Notes under the pieces: model-generated
What the model was told of the DNA's origin: nothing
What the model saw: only the letters and a program-made list of their open reading frames with translations
Databases searched by the model: none
Position numbers and translations under genes: made by a program
Assembly: GCA_017546665.1 (NCBI GenBank)
Contig: JAFYSE010000030.1
Location: 1-60,768, forward strand
Length of the DNA stretch: 60,768 bases
Origin: Clostridia bacterium
GTDB taxonomy: Bacteria; Bacillota; Clostridia; Oscillospirales; Acutalibacteraceae
Direction: 5' to 3'
Shown: positions 40,306 to 48,771 of the stretch, piece by piece
Layout of the letters: each line of letters opens with the position of its first letter
Numbering within the stretch: position 1 is the first letter of the stretch

Positions 40306-41171
40306 TAAACGACGTACAGACAAAAATTGAACAGCTTTACAGTCGGGTAAGCTCAACAGTGGAGCAGGGTGCTTTCCCCCATGGTGTTCTGGTTGAATGT
40401 CAGAATGAGCATGAGGGCGAACTCTTTGCACGCTTTATTGCAAATTGCCTTGTTTGTCGTGGACAGAATAAGCCCTGTGGTGTGTGTCAGGATTGTATAA
40501 AGGCACAGGGTAAGGGACACCCCGACATTTACGAAACAGATGGCAAAAGGAAAAAGAGTAATACCTTTTCGGTAGATGAAGTTCGTGATATTCGCGAAAA
40601 TGCATTTATTGTGCCTAACGAAAGCGATAAGAAAATTTATATTCTGAAAAATGGTCAGAATATGAACGAACAAGCACAAAATGCTATTTTAAAGATTCTT
40701 GAAGAACCACCCTCATACGTGTTCTTCATTATAGTTACAACATCAAAAAGTACAATGCTGGAAACAGTTTTGTCCCGTGTTCAGGTGTTTTCCTTTTTAA
40801 GTGAAGAGGAACAGGTTACGGATAAGGAAATGGCAATCGTAAAGAATATGGTTTCAGCCATTTTGAGTGTAAATGAAATTGAATTGATGGAACAAACTGC
40901 AGTATTTTTGAAAAACAATCAACTTGCAAAGACAATACTTGAACTGCTCACAGAGGTTTTCAGGGATGCACTTGTAAAGAAAAGTGGATTTGTAAGGAAG
41001 TTCCGTTTTATGGAAGAAACGGAGAAATTAAGCAATAAATTGACTGCAAAATCCTTGATGCAGTTAATAACAGTTTGTGACGATTTAATAAATTCCATTG
41101 AACGGAATTGTAATAATAATTTGCTTGTTGTTCGTATGTGCTACGAAATTAAGAGAGCAATGGGAAGATAA
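40302..41171 (+). CDS. holB: DNA polymerase III, delta' subunit
   Basis: A 289-residue clamp-loader subunit. The zinc-binding cysteines CLVCRGQNKPCGVCQDC are at about 48-64; KKIYILKNGQNMNEQAQNAILKILEEPP carries the delta' equivalent of the Walker B region, and TVLSRVQVFSF the SRC-like region (here SRV). The P-loop is degenerate, as expected for delta'. Coupled to darA by ATGA overlap; ricT follows 14 bases later. Confidence 0.92.
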   Translation: MINDVQTKIEQLYSRVSSTVEQGAFPHGVLVECQNEHEGELFARFIANCLVCRGQNKPCGVCQDCIKAQGKGHPDIYETDGKRKKSNTFSVDEVRDIRENAFIVPNESDKKIYILKNGQNMNEQAQNAILKILEEPPSYVFFIIVTTSKSTMLETVLSRVQVFSFLSEEEQVTDKEMAIVKNMVSAILSVNEIELMEQTAVFLKNNQLAKTILELLTEVFRDALVKKSGFVRKFRFMEETEKLSNKLTAKSLMQLITVCDDLINSIERNCNNNLLVVRMCYEIKRAMGR

Positions 41172-41185
41172 TAAAGGTGACATAG

Positions 41186-42049
41186 ATGATAGAAACAGTT
41201 GGAATCAGATTTAAAGAAGGCGGAAAAATTTACGATTTTGATGCTGATGGTAAAAAATTCGATAAGGGCGATTACGCTATTGTAGAAACTGTTCGTGGTA
41301 TGGAATGTGGTATGGTTGCAAAACCGAATCACGGTACAAATGAGGATGATATCAATAAGCCCTTGAAAAAAGTAATCCGTGTAGCCACAGAGGAAGATGT
41401 TAAGACATTAAACGAAAATAAGGAAAAAGAAAAAGAGGCATTTAAAATCTGTGAAGGTAAGATTGAGGCACACGGGCTTGAAATGAGCCTTGTTGATGTT
41501 GAATATACCTTTGACCGTAGTAAACTTCTTTTCTATTTTACTGCTGATGGTCGAGTTGATTTCCGTGAATTAGTTAAGGATTTGGCATCATCCTTCAGAA
41601 CAAGAATTGAGCTTCGTCAGATTGGTGTTCGTGACGAATCCCGTATGGTTGGTGGATTCGGTATTTGTGGCAGACCTTTCTGTTGTAATACATTCTTAAA
41701 CGATTTCCAACCGGTTTCAATTAAGATGGCGAAGGAACAAGGACTTTCTCTTAATCCTACAAAAATCAGTGGCACTTGTGGAAGACTTATGTGTTGTCTT
41801 AAATATGAGCAGGATACCTATGAGCATCTTTTGAGAGTAACTCCAAAGGTTGGTGCTATTGTTGACACACCTGACGGAAAGGGTAGAGTAATTGAAAATA
41901 ACCTTATAACAGGAATGCTTAAAATCACCCTTGACCGTCGTCCCGATGCAGCGCCTGCTGTATTCCATCGTCACTCTGTAAAGATTTTGAAGGATGCAAA
42001 AATTAAGGTTGAAAAAGAAGAATTAGAGGCATTAAAAGGAATTGAATAA
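41186..42049 (+). CDS. ricT: PSP1-domain protein RicT (YaaT)
   Basis: A 287-residue PSP1 protein. It has the RicT cysteine pattern GGFGICGRPFCCNTFL and GTCGRLMCCLKYEQD, which in B. subtilis binds 4Fe-4S clusters together with RicA and RicF; that complex helps RNase Y process mRNA and promotes sporulation and competence. RMVGGFGICGRPFCC is the family's best-conserved part. AAAGGTGA lies 5 bases before the ATG. Confidence 0.93.
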   Translation: MIETVGIRFKEGGKIYDFDADGKKFDKGDYAIVETVRGMECGMVAKPNHGTNEDDINKPLKKVIRVATEEDVKTLNENKEKEKEAFKICEGKIEAHGLEMSLVDVEYTFDRSKLLFYFTADGRVDFRELVKDLASSFRTRIELRQIGVRDESRMVGGFGICGRPFCCNTFLNDFQPVSIKMAKEQGLSLNPTKISGTCGRLMCCLKYEQDTYEHLLRVTPKVGAIVDTPDGKGRVIENNLITGMLKITLDRRPDAAPAVFHRHSVKILKDAKIKVEKEELEALKGIE

Positions 42050-42057
42050 ATTAGTAC

Positions 42058-42085
42058 TTGATTTTTCATTTTTATATGCTAAAAT
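42058..42085 (+). promoter_or_regulatory. Probable promoter of the ferredoxin gene
   Basis: TTGATT (42058-42063), 16 bases, TAAAAT (42080-42085). Confidence 0.6.
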
Positions 42086-42117
42086 GATAATATACCAATA
42101 AAGGGAGGGTACATAAC

Positions 42118-42288
42118 ATGGCATACAAAATTACTGAAGACTGCATCTCATGTGGCGCTTGCGCAGCAGATTGTCCAGTTGAAGCTATTTCTGAAGGCGA
42201 CGGCATTTATGTAATCGACGCTGATACATGCATCGATTGTGGTGCTTGTGCTGATAGCTGCCCTGTTTCAGCACCTCAGGCTGAATAA
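42118..42288 (+). CDS. 2[4Fe-4S] ferredoxin
   Basis: A 56-residue Clostridial-type ferredoxin with two C-x2-C-x2-C-x3-C-P motifs: Cys9, 12, 15, 19 and Cys38, 41, 44, 48. Each four-cysteine group contributes three ligands to one cluster and the last to the other. It would carry low-potential electrons for pyruvate:ferredoxin oxidoreductase or hydrogenase. AAGGGAGGG lies 8 bases before the ATG. A single gene between its own promoter and a strong terminator. Confidence 0.97.
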   Translation: MAYKITEDCISCGACAADCPVEAISEGDGIYVIDADTCIDCGACADSCPVSAPQAE

Positions 42289-42303
42289 TTAAAATAAAAA
42301 AGA

Positions 42304-42336
42304 ACCGCCAAGGATTTTTCCTTGGCGATTTTTTTT
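42304..42336. terminator. Bidirectional intrinsic terminator
   Basis: CGCCAAGGA-TTTT-TCCTTGGCG (42306-42327) with ATTTTTTTT on the plus side and GTTCTTTTTTATTTT on the minus side, between ferredoxin and the GH35 gene. Confidence 0.93.
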
Positions 42337-44143
42337 ATCCCAAATTATGTTTATCAGTAATTGTGATTTCAGGTTTTTTCATACCCATTGTTTCAAGAAC
42401 AACGATTTCGTTTTCTTCTTTGAGAAGACAACCCGGGAGATAGAGTGATTTCTGTGGACCAACCTTCCAATATCGACCAAGGTTAAATCCGTTAACCCAC
42501 ACATAACCCTTGTCAAATCCGTCAAGGTGAACAAAGCAGTCAGCCTGTGAGTCAGCCTTGAATGTTCCTTTGTAGAACATAGCACCATTGTCCTTGTTGA
42601 AATCTTCAACAGGTTTGTATGTAAGCTTTTCGATATTATCGAGTGGTAATGTCCAAACGTTATAACCCATTTGACGCTGGTTAGCGATGTAAATATCAGA
42701 AAAGCCTTTTCTGTCCATCATCTTTTCACCATAGTTAACACGTCCCATAGTGTCAACAAGAAGACCAATCTTCTTTTCACCATCAACAGAGCCGATATAT
42801 ACCGTTGATGTATCCTGTCCATCCTTTGCAATTTTGTTATAAAGAGAGCCAAGTGAGAACTTGAAAGGCTTGGTGTATTCAGTACGGTCAATGAATTTTT
42901 TGTATTTGTCGTCAACATAAACGAAGCCAAAATCGTGCACATTTCTAATCATCAATGGAATTGGGTCATAATGTCCACGAATAACTGTTTCATAGTAAAT
43001 CATACCGAAATTCTGTCCGAAATATTCCATACTTTCAGGCACGGGAACACGATGTTTTTCACCGATTATATCGAGATTTTCAAAAAGACTTGCAGATTCG
43101 GTAAGTTTGATTGTACCGATTGACTGAAGCTGTGGTGAAGGTGGTAATTCCTTCATTTCAAGGCCCTGATGTTTATGTAACAGTTTGCGAACGGCGTGGT
43201 AAGCAGGTGTGTAATCACCATATTCGTTAAGCAAAGCACAATAGTCATAACTTGTGATTGTTGGTTCATAAGCACTTGCTGGATTGTGGTTAGCACCTGC
43301 ATTAAAACCAAAGTTTGTGCCACCGTGGAACATATAGAAATTAAAACTTGCACCGCAATCTAAAAATTCCTGAACTTCTTTAACAACGGATTCAGGCTTT
43401 CTTGTGTGATGTTTATCCCTCCAATGGTCAAACCAACCACACCAGAATTCACCGCACATATTTGGTCCGTCATTTTCAAAATCTTTCAAGCAGTTAAATG
43501 CAGTTTTTGCACGAGAACCAAAGTTAAGAACCTTGTAAATATGTGGTAAAGAGCCACCAGAAAGCATATTCTTCCAGTTTCCGTCGGATGTGAAAAGGGG
43601 GCAGTCAATGCCACAATTTCTTGTCAAATCTTCAACGAATTTAAGATAATCCTTATCGTTACCATAAGAACCATATTCGTTTTCAACCTGCATCATAATA
43701 ATATTGCCACCATTTGTTTCTAAAAGTGGCTTTAATCTGCCAAGCAATTCTTTATAATAACGCTCAATGCAAGTAAGAAAATCAGGGTACATACAACGAA
43801 TCTGCATATTTTTATCTTTTAAAAGCCAAGCGGGGAGTCCACCGAAGTCCCATTCAGCACAAATGTATGGACCAGGACGAACAATACAGTAAAGGCCAAC
43901 CTTTTGAGCAGTTTTTACGAATTTTTCAATATCAAGAATTCCGTCAAAGTGGAATTCGCCGGGTTTTGGCTCGTGAAGATTCCAACAAGTGTATGTTTCA
44001 ACTGTGTTGAACCCTGCAAGTTTTAATTTTGTAAGTCGGTCTTCCCAGTATTCAGGCATAGTACGGAAATAGTGCATAGCACCTGAATAAATCTTTATGG
44101 GCTTACCGTCCATATAAAATTCCTTGTTTTTAATTTCAAACAT
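42335..44143 (-). CDS. GH35 beta-galactosidase
   Basis: A 602-residue enzyme releasing terminal beta-galactose. The TIM barrel is at about 1-330; the acid/base is Glu156 in QVENEYGSYG and the nucleophile Glu232 in GEFWCGWFDHW, both GH35 signatures. Jelly-roll domains follow (GFDKGYVWVNGFNLGRYW near 555). There is no signal peptide, so it acts inside the cell on imported galactosides such as galacto-N-biose-type or mucin core glycans. It is the last gene of a minus-strand group; the unknown 132-residue gene upstream ends one base before its start. Confidence 0.94.
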   Translation of the reverse strand: MFEIKNKEFYMDGKPIKIYSGAMHYFRTMPEYWEDRLTKLKLAGFNTVETYTCWNLHEPKPGEFHFDGILDIEKFVKTAQKVGLYCIVRPGPYICAEWDFGGLPAWLLKDKNMQIRCMYPDFLTCIERYYKELLGRLKPLLETNGGNIIMMQVENEYGSYGNDKDYLKFVEDLTRNCGIDCPLFTSDGNWKNMLSGGSLPHIYKVLNFGSRAKTAFNCLKDFENDGPNMCGEFWCGWFDHWRDKHHTRKPESVVKEVQEFLDCGASFNFYMFHGGTNFGFNAGANHNPASAYEPTITSYDYCALLNEYGDYTPAYHAVRKLLHKHQGLEMKELPPSPQLQSIGTIKLTESASLFENLDIIGEKHRVPVPESMEYFGQNFGMIYYETVIRGHYDPIPLMIRNVHDFGFVYVDDKYKKFIDRTEYTKPFKFSLGSLYNKIAKDGQDTSTVYIGSVDGEKKIGLLVDTMGRVNYGEKMMDRKGFSDIYIANQRQMGYNVWTLPLDNIEKLTYKPVEDFNKDNGAMFYKGTFKADSQADCFVHLDGFDKGYVWVNGFNLGRYWKVGPQKSLYLPGCLLKEENEIVVLETMGMKKPEITITDKHNLG

Positions 44144-44144
44144 A

Positions 44145-44543
44145 TCAATACACCTCTAAAGTATTGGCATAGCCTTGAATAATGTCAACAAGCAACTTTT
44201 CGTTTTCGTCAAAAACTGTGTCGCATTCTTCAATTTTCTTTTCTGTTTCTTCGTTTTCTTCATTAACGAGAATAACATAGTGGGAGTAAGCAGTTTTTAA
44301 ATTCTCACGAAGAACATCGGGTAATTCATTACCGATTTTCTCAACTGCCTTTTCAACCTCACCACAGAATGCGATGTTAATAAAAAATCTTGTGTGACCT
44401 TCTTTTTTGATTTCTTTGTAATAGGTCATAAGGATATTGTATGGTGCAGGCACTTCTTCAAGTCGCCACATTTCCCAAGCAAAATCCCACTTTTTCTGTT
44501 CTTCTGAAACAGGTTCTTTTTTCTTAAAACTAAATAATCCCAT
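44145..44543 (-). CDS. Small cytoplasmic protein, possibly DMP19-like
   Basis: A 132-residue acidic helical protein. The middle, NILMTYYKEIKKEGHTRFFINIAFCGEVEKAVEKIG, resembles the core of DMP19-type/DUF4375 proteins, where a GG(F/H)xxFF motif and following helices are conserved; the match is weak and the function unknown. It begins MGLFSFKKKEP, a start common in Clostridial proteins of unknown role. AAGGAT precedes the ATG. It lies between an HNH protein and GH35. Confidence 0.6.
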   Translation of the reverse strand: MGLFSFKKKEPVSEEQKKWDFAWEMWRLEEVPAPYNILMTYYKEIKKEGHTRFFINIAFCGEVEKAVEKIGNELPDVLRENLKTAYSHYVILVNEENEETEKKIEECDTVFDENEKLLVDIIQGYANTLEVY

Positions 44544-44597
44544 ATGTACTTATCCTTTTATAAAATACTCCATTAATTTAATTACGTGTTGGCTCTT

Positions 44598-45209
44598 TTA
44601 CCGTAAAATTTTCTTTAAATCCTCTTTTTTAGATAACCATGGCTTGTGTCTATGAATCATACTATGACAGTTTGAACATACCATTACTAAATCTGAGATT
44701 TTAGTCTTTTCATCTTCCTCCATTTGTGAAACGGGTTTGATGTGGTGAGCTTCAATGAATCCATCACCAAGAGAGGCATATTTTTCGTTAAAATTAAATC
44801 CACATATCTCGCAATAAAGTTGATTGTTATGTTTTTCTGCAAAAATTTTCTTTGCCCTACTAATTAATTTTGGGTTACGTTCCTTTGTAAGATGCTTTTT
44901 TAATTGGAGTTTTCCCTCGGAAAATTCGTCATCTTCTTGTGTGAGTTCATACTTATATTCATCGTCAATTGTTCGTAAGCCCCAATGTCCATTACCGATA
45001 CCATCAACGGAATAAAACAAGTCTTCCTTACCGTTGAAAACAAAAGAATCTGAACTGTTGTGTTCTAATGTTGCTCTAATAATTGCTTTGTAACTTTTAG
45101 GTAATATTTCATTATCGTTAAGATTCTCGAATGCTTCATAGATGTCACTTAAATATGCGTGACCTCCTAATTGTTTTAGTGCTTCAATGGTTTTTTCTTT
45201 ATAAGTCAT
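44598..45209 (-). CDS. HNH endonuclease-domain protein with N-terminal winged helix
   Basis: A 203-residue protein. Residues 1-65 (EKTIEALKQLGGHAYLSDIYEAFENL, then YKAIIRATLEHNSSDSFVF) look like a HARE/HB1-type winged helix found at the N terminus of restriction-like HNH proteins. The HNH nuclease motif lies at 130-190: CEICGFNF, then FIEAHHIKPVSQ and VMVCSNCHSMIHRH, keeping the zinc cysteines and both catalytic-region histidines. I use the ATG at 45209; an upstream ATG at 45227 overlaps the AAAGGA ribosome site. It lies four bases past the rlmD stop. It might be a lone restriction endonuclease; no methylase of the DNA type is nearby. Confidence 0.82.
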   Translation of the reverse strand: MTYKEKTIEALKQLGGHAYLSDIYEAFENLNDNEILPKSYKAIIRATLEHNSSDSFVFNGKEDLFYSVDGIGNGHWGLRTIDDEYKYELTQEDDEFSEGKLQLKKHLTKERNPKLISRAKKIFAEKHNNQLYCEICGFNFNEKYASLGDGFIEAHHIKPVSQMEEDEKTKISDLVMVCSNCHSMIHRHKPWLSKKEDLKKILR

Positions 45210-45213
45210 ATTT

Positions 45214-46365
45214 TTATTTCCTTTCAATTAAACACACACATTCTATATGGTCGGTGTGTGGGAACATATCCACAGGCTGAATTTTACGGACTTTGTATCC
45301 GTTTTTGCTTAAATACATCAAATCTCTCGCAAGAGTTTCGGGGTTGCAACTCACATAAACAACTTTTTCAGGGTTGAGTTTTACAAGTGAAGATAAAAAC
45401 GGAATATCACTACCGGCCCTTGCAGGGTCCATGATTACGGCATCAACTTTTTCGTTGTTGTTTGCCAAATCAACCATGAATTTTCCTGCATCTGCTGCGA
45501 AAAACTTAATATTTTCAATGCCGTTGAGTTTTGCGTTTTCCTTTGCATCCTTGACGGCATCTTTATTGATTTCAACACCTAAAACACTTTTTACATTCTT
45601 ACTTGCGATAAGTCCGATTGTACCCGTGCCACAATAAGCATCAATAATTCGTTCCGTGCCTTTGAAATCAGCATATTCAAGTGCTTTATTGTAAAGAATC
45701 TCTGTCTGCACAGGGTTAATCTGATAAAATGCCTTTGGCGAAATACGAAATTTAAGTCCACAGAGTTCTTCTGTAATTTTTCCGTCACCAAAAAGCACTT
45801 CGCTTTTATCACCCAATACCATACTTGTAAATTTATTATTCACATTTTGCACTATTGTTGTTATTTCAGGATGACGCCCAACAAGTGCATTGATAAATGA
45901 ACGCTTTGATGGGAATTGTGGTGTTGCAGTAACTAGTACTACCATAACCTCGCCGCTTTTAAATGCAGTTTTTACAAGCACGTGTCGTAAAAAGCCTTGA
46001 CGAGTATTTTCGTCATAGGGTTTCATCTTGAAGCTTTTTAAAAGTTTTTTTACTGTATTTGCAATTTCATCAGCCTTAGGGTCAGTAAGCATACATTTTT
46101 CAATATCTACAATTCTGTGTGTAGAGGACTGATAAACACCTGCAACAATCTGATTATTCCTACCTCGACCAAAGGCATATTGTGCCTTGTTGCGATAGTT
46201 ATACGGATTTTCCATTCCTATGATTTCTTCAATGTGACAAAATCTACCGAGAAGGCGAATTGCCTTGACTTGCTTATGCTTTAATTGTTCTTCATAAGAA
46301 AGATTCAGTAATTGACATCCACCACATTTTTTAGCGTGGGGACAAATTTGTTTTGCAGTATTCAT
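45214..46365 (-). CDS. 23S rRNA (uracil-C5)-methyltransferase, RlmD/RumA family
   Basis: A 383-residue SAM-dependent enzyme that makes m5U in 23S rRNA (U747/U1939 type). The 4Fe-4S ligands are Cys8, Cys14, Cys17 and the Cys in DIEKCMLTD. The SAM motif is IDAYCGTGTIGLIA, and the catalytic cysteine is in YVSCNPETLARDL. The N-terminal TRAM domain of most members is missing, so this is a short form. Which uridine is modified cannot be told from sequence. Preceded three bases away by a 104-residue gene. Confidence 0.92.
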   Translation of the reverse strand: MNTAKQICPHAKKCGGCQLLNLSYEEQLKHKQVKAIRLLGRFCHIEEIIGMENPYNYRNKAQYAFGRGRNNQIVAGVYQSSTHRIVDIEKCMLTDPKADEIANTVKKLLKSFKMKPYDENTRQGFLRHVLVKTAFKSGEVMVVLVTATPQFPSKRSFINALVGRHPEITTIVQNVNNKFTSMVLGDKSEVLFGDGKITEELCGLKFRISPKAFYQINPVQTEILYNKALEYADFKGTERIIDAYCGTGTIGLIASKNVKSVLGVEINKDAVKDAKENAKLNGIENIKFFAADAGKFMVDLANNNEKVDAVIMDPARAGSDIPFLSSLVKLNPEKVVYVSCNPETLARDLMYLSKNGYKVRKIQPVDMFPHTDHIECVCLIERK

Positions 46366-46368
46366 AAA

Positions 46369-46683
46369 TTATCCTATTTTCCTACCATTTTTAATTTCAA
46401 TTTTACCAAGGAAAGGTACTTTGAAATACCCTGTGAATGTGTCGTCATTAATCTCAACACAAACATCAACAATCATTTTGCCCATAAGGTCAATTTCAGC
46501 TTTTCCTGAAAGTTGGTTGCCTTCTTCTTTAATGTCAAAAACCCTGAAGTTAGGCAACTTTTTAAGTGAAGGTACAGTTATGGAGAAGTCGTATTCACCA
46601 TTATTGTCACGAATTTCAACGGTTGCACTGCCACTAAGCAGGGAAGTATCGATTTCACCCGTCCATTTTCCAAGACCTATCAT
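46369..46683 (-). CDS. Small beta-rich protein of unknown function
   Basis: A 104-residue protein starting GLGKWTGEIDTSLLSGSATVEI, with repeated alternating-hydrophobic strands and no signal peptide or catalytic motif. It resembles a small lipocalin-like or SRPBCC-like barrel in its strand pattern only. TAAGGAG lies 9 bases before the ATG, and it is the first gene of the rlmD group, transcribed from a promoter near 46749. Confidence 0.7.
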   Translation of the reverse strand: MIGLGKWTGEIDTSLLSGSATVEIRDNNGEYDFSITVPSLKKLPNFRVFDIKEEGNQLSGKAEIDLMGKMIVDVCVEINDDTFTGYFKVPFLGKIEIKNGRKIG

Positions 46684-46720
46684 TTTTCACTACTCCTTAA
46701 AAGAACACATTAACATTATA

Positions 46721-46749
46721 ATTTTACCATTTATTGTGAATGATGTAAA
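46721..46749 (-). promoter_or_regulatory. Promoter of the 104-residue gene/rlmD group
   Basis: Minus strand TTTACA (46749-46744), 17 bases, TAAAAT (46726-46721). Confidence 0.6.
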
Positions 46750-46792
46750 GTAAAAAAATAACGTTGTTTTTTAGGATTTTCAACACTTTTCA

Positions 46793-46821
46793 TTGACATT
46801 GATGATAAAAGAGAGTACAAT
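46793..46821 (+). promoter_or_regulatory. SigA-type promoter of the CapD-like gene
   Basis: TTGACA (46793-46798), 17 bases, TACAAT (46816-46821). Confidence 0.82.
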
Positions 46822-46859
46822 AATAGACTGAAAAATAATAATTATATGAGGTGTTTTCA

Positions 46860-48740
46860 TTGAAGAAATTATATGAGATTATAAAGCCACATCAAGTCCT
46901 ATTATTGTTGTTGGATTTTGTAGTTGTAAACGGTTCATATTATCTTTCTATGTTCTTACATAGACAGTTTTCTTTTGACTGGGATATCTTCGTGTTCCTT
47001 TCAAGAAGAATCGTTTTTGTTACAGTTATTTACATTGCATTGTTTATGATTCGTAAACTGTACAGTAATATGTGGAAGTACATGGGCTTCTACGAACTTA
47101 TAAACTCAGTTATCTGTGCAGCTTTCGGTACAGCTCTTTGCTGGATTTGTGACTATGTCGGAATGAAGATATGCGTTGCATCAAACATGGAAAAACTTTT
47201 CCAGACAATGCCAATTGCAGTTTATGTTGATGCATTTATGTTTATCTGCTTCTTCTCAGTTGGCGCAAGAACATTGTATAAAGCGTATAACGCTTTGAAA
47301 GCTGATTCAAGACGCAGAAGAAAAGACTCTAATAAACGCATTATGATTATCGGTGCGGGTGATATGGGTAACTCTGTTCTTTTTGAAATGAGCCTTAGCG
47401 GTTATAAATCAGGCACACCTGTTGTTATCGTTGACGATGATGTGGCAAAGAAGAATATGAGAGTCCGTGGTATTCGTGTTGGTGGTAAGATTGCCGACAT
47501 TCCTGCTCTTGTTAAGAAATATGATGTAAACGAAATTATTTACTGTATTCCTACTGCAACACCTGAAAGAAGAAAAGAAATCTTTGAAATTGCAATGTCA
47601 ACAGGTTGTACACTTAAACGTGCTCCTAATATTGAAGAGCTTGGTGCAGAGGGCAAGATTGAAGTTGATAAAATTAAAAAGGTTGATGTTCTTGACCTTC
47701 TTTCACGTCCAGAGGTTAAGCTTGACCCGGATGTATGTAAATATGTTACAGGTGAAACAGTTCTTGTAACAGGTGGTGGCGGTTCAATCGGTAGTGAGCT
47801 TTGCCGTCAGATTGCTCGTTACAACCCTGAAAAAATTGTTATTTTCGATATTTACGAAAACAATGCTTTCACACTTAAAAACTCACTTGACAGACAGTAT
47901 CACGGTGCTCCTCAGATTGAAATCCGTATTGGTTCTGTTCGTGAACTCAGAAGATTAAAGGAAATTTTTGAAGAGTTCCGTCCATCATCAGTATTCCACG
48001 CAGCAGCTCATAAGCACGTTCCATTGATGGAAGACAGCCCTTATGAAGCAGTTAAGAATAATATTCTTGGTACATATAACACAGCATTCTGTGCTAACGA
48101 ATATGGTGTTAAGAACTTTGTTCTTCTTTCAACAGATAAGGCAGTTAACCCAACAAACGTTATGGGCGCAACAAAGCGTGTTTGTGAAATTGTAATTCAG
48201 CATTTCAGCAAAATTTCAAAGGGTACAAAGTTTGCTGCAGTTCGTTTTGGTAATGTTCTTGGTTCAAACGGTAGCGTTATTCCAATTTTCAAAGAACAAC
48301 TTGAACAGGGTGGACCAATCACAGTTACTCACCCTGACATTACAAGATACTTTATGACAATTCCTGAAGCAAGCCAGCTCGTTGTTCAGGCAGGTGGTCT
48401 TGCAAAAGGTGGCGAAATCTTCGTTCTCGATATGGGTGAACCTGTTAAGATTGTTTCTCTTGCAGAAAATCTTATCAGACTTTCAGGATTTGAACCATAT
48501 AAGGATATTGAAATTCAGTTCACAGGTCTTCGTCCTGGTGAAAAACTTTATGAAGAACTTTCACTTGAAGAAGAACTTGACGAGAGAAAGAAAACAGGTA
48601 ACGATAAGATTTTCGTTACAAAGCCTCTTGAAATTGACGACGAACAGCTTGAAAGAGATATTAAGGCTATTGGAGACTTACAGCCTGAAGAAGTTCGCAC
48701 ATACTTAAAACGCCTCGTTCCAAACTATCGTGGTAAATAA
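46860..48740 (+). CDS. Membrane-bound UDP-sugar 4,6-dehydratase, CapD/PglF/WbpM type
   Basis: A 626-residue enzyme. Four transmembrane helices (residues about 10-130) are followed by a CoA-binding-like Rossmann domain (IMIIGAGDMGNSVLFEM near 160) and a catalytic SDR domain from about 290 (VLVTGGGGSIGSELCRQIA). The active-site region includes LLSTDKAVNPTNVMGATKR, where Met takes the tyrosine position of classic SDRs (MxxxK), typical of this inverting-dehydratase family. It would convert UDP-GlcNAc to a 4-keto-6-deoxy sugar for capsule or glycoprotein glycans. The start is TTG at 46860, 6 bases after GAGGTG; a GTG at 46851 overlaps that site. Confidence 0.9.
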   Translation: MKKLYEIIKPHQVLLLLLDFVVVNGSYYLSMFLHRQFSFDWDIFVFLSRRIVFVTVIYIALFMIRKLYSNMWKYMGFYELINSVICAAFGTALCWICDYVGMKICVASNMEKLFQTMPIAVYVDAFMFICFFSVGARTLYKAYNALKADSRRRRKDSNKRIMIIGAGDMGNSVLFEMSLSGYKSGTPVVIVDDDVAKKNMRVRGIRVGGKIADIPALVKKYDVNEIIYCIPTATPERRKEIFEIAMSTGCTLKRAPNIEELGAEGKIEVDKIKKVDVLDLLSRPEVKLDPDVCKYVTGETVLVTGGGGSIGSELCRQIARYNPEKIVIFDIYENNAFTLKNSLDRQYHGAPQIEIRIGSVRELRRLKEIFEEFRPSSVFHAAAHKHVPLMEDSPYEAVKNNILGTYNTAFCANEYGVKNFVLLSTDKAVNPTNVMGATKRVCEIVIQHFSKISKGTKFAAVRFGNVLGSNGSVIPIFKEQLEQGGPITVTHPDITRYFMTIPEASQLVVQAGGLAKGGEIFVLDMGEPVKIVSLAENLIRLSGFEPYKDIEIQFTGLRPGEKLYEELSLEEELDERKKTGNDKIFVTKPLEIDDEQLERDIKAIGDLQPEEVRTYLKRLVPNYRGK

Positions 48741-48771
48741 TTTTTAGCAAATACATTGGAGATGTTCACAA

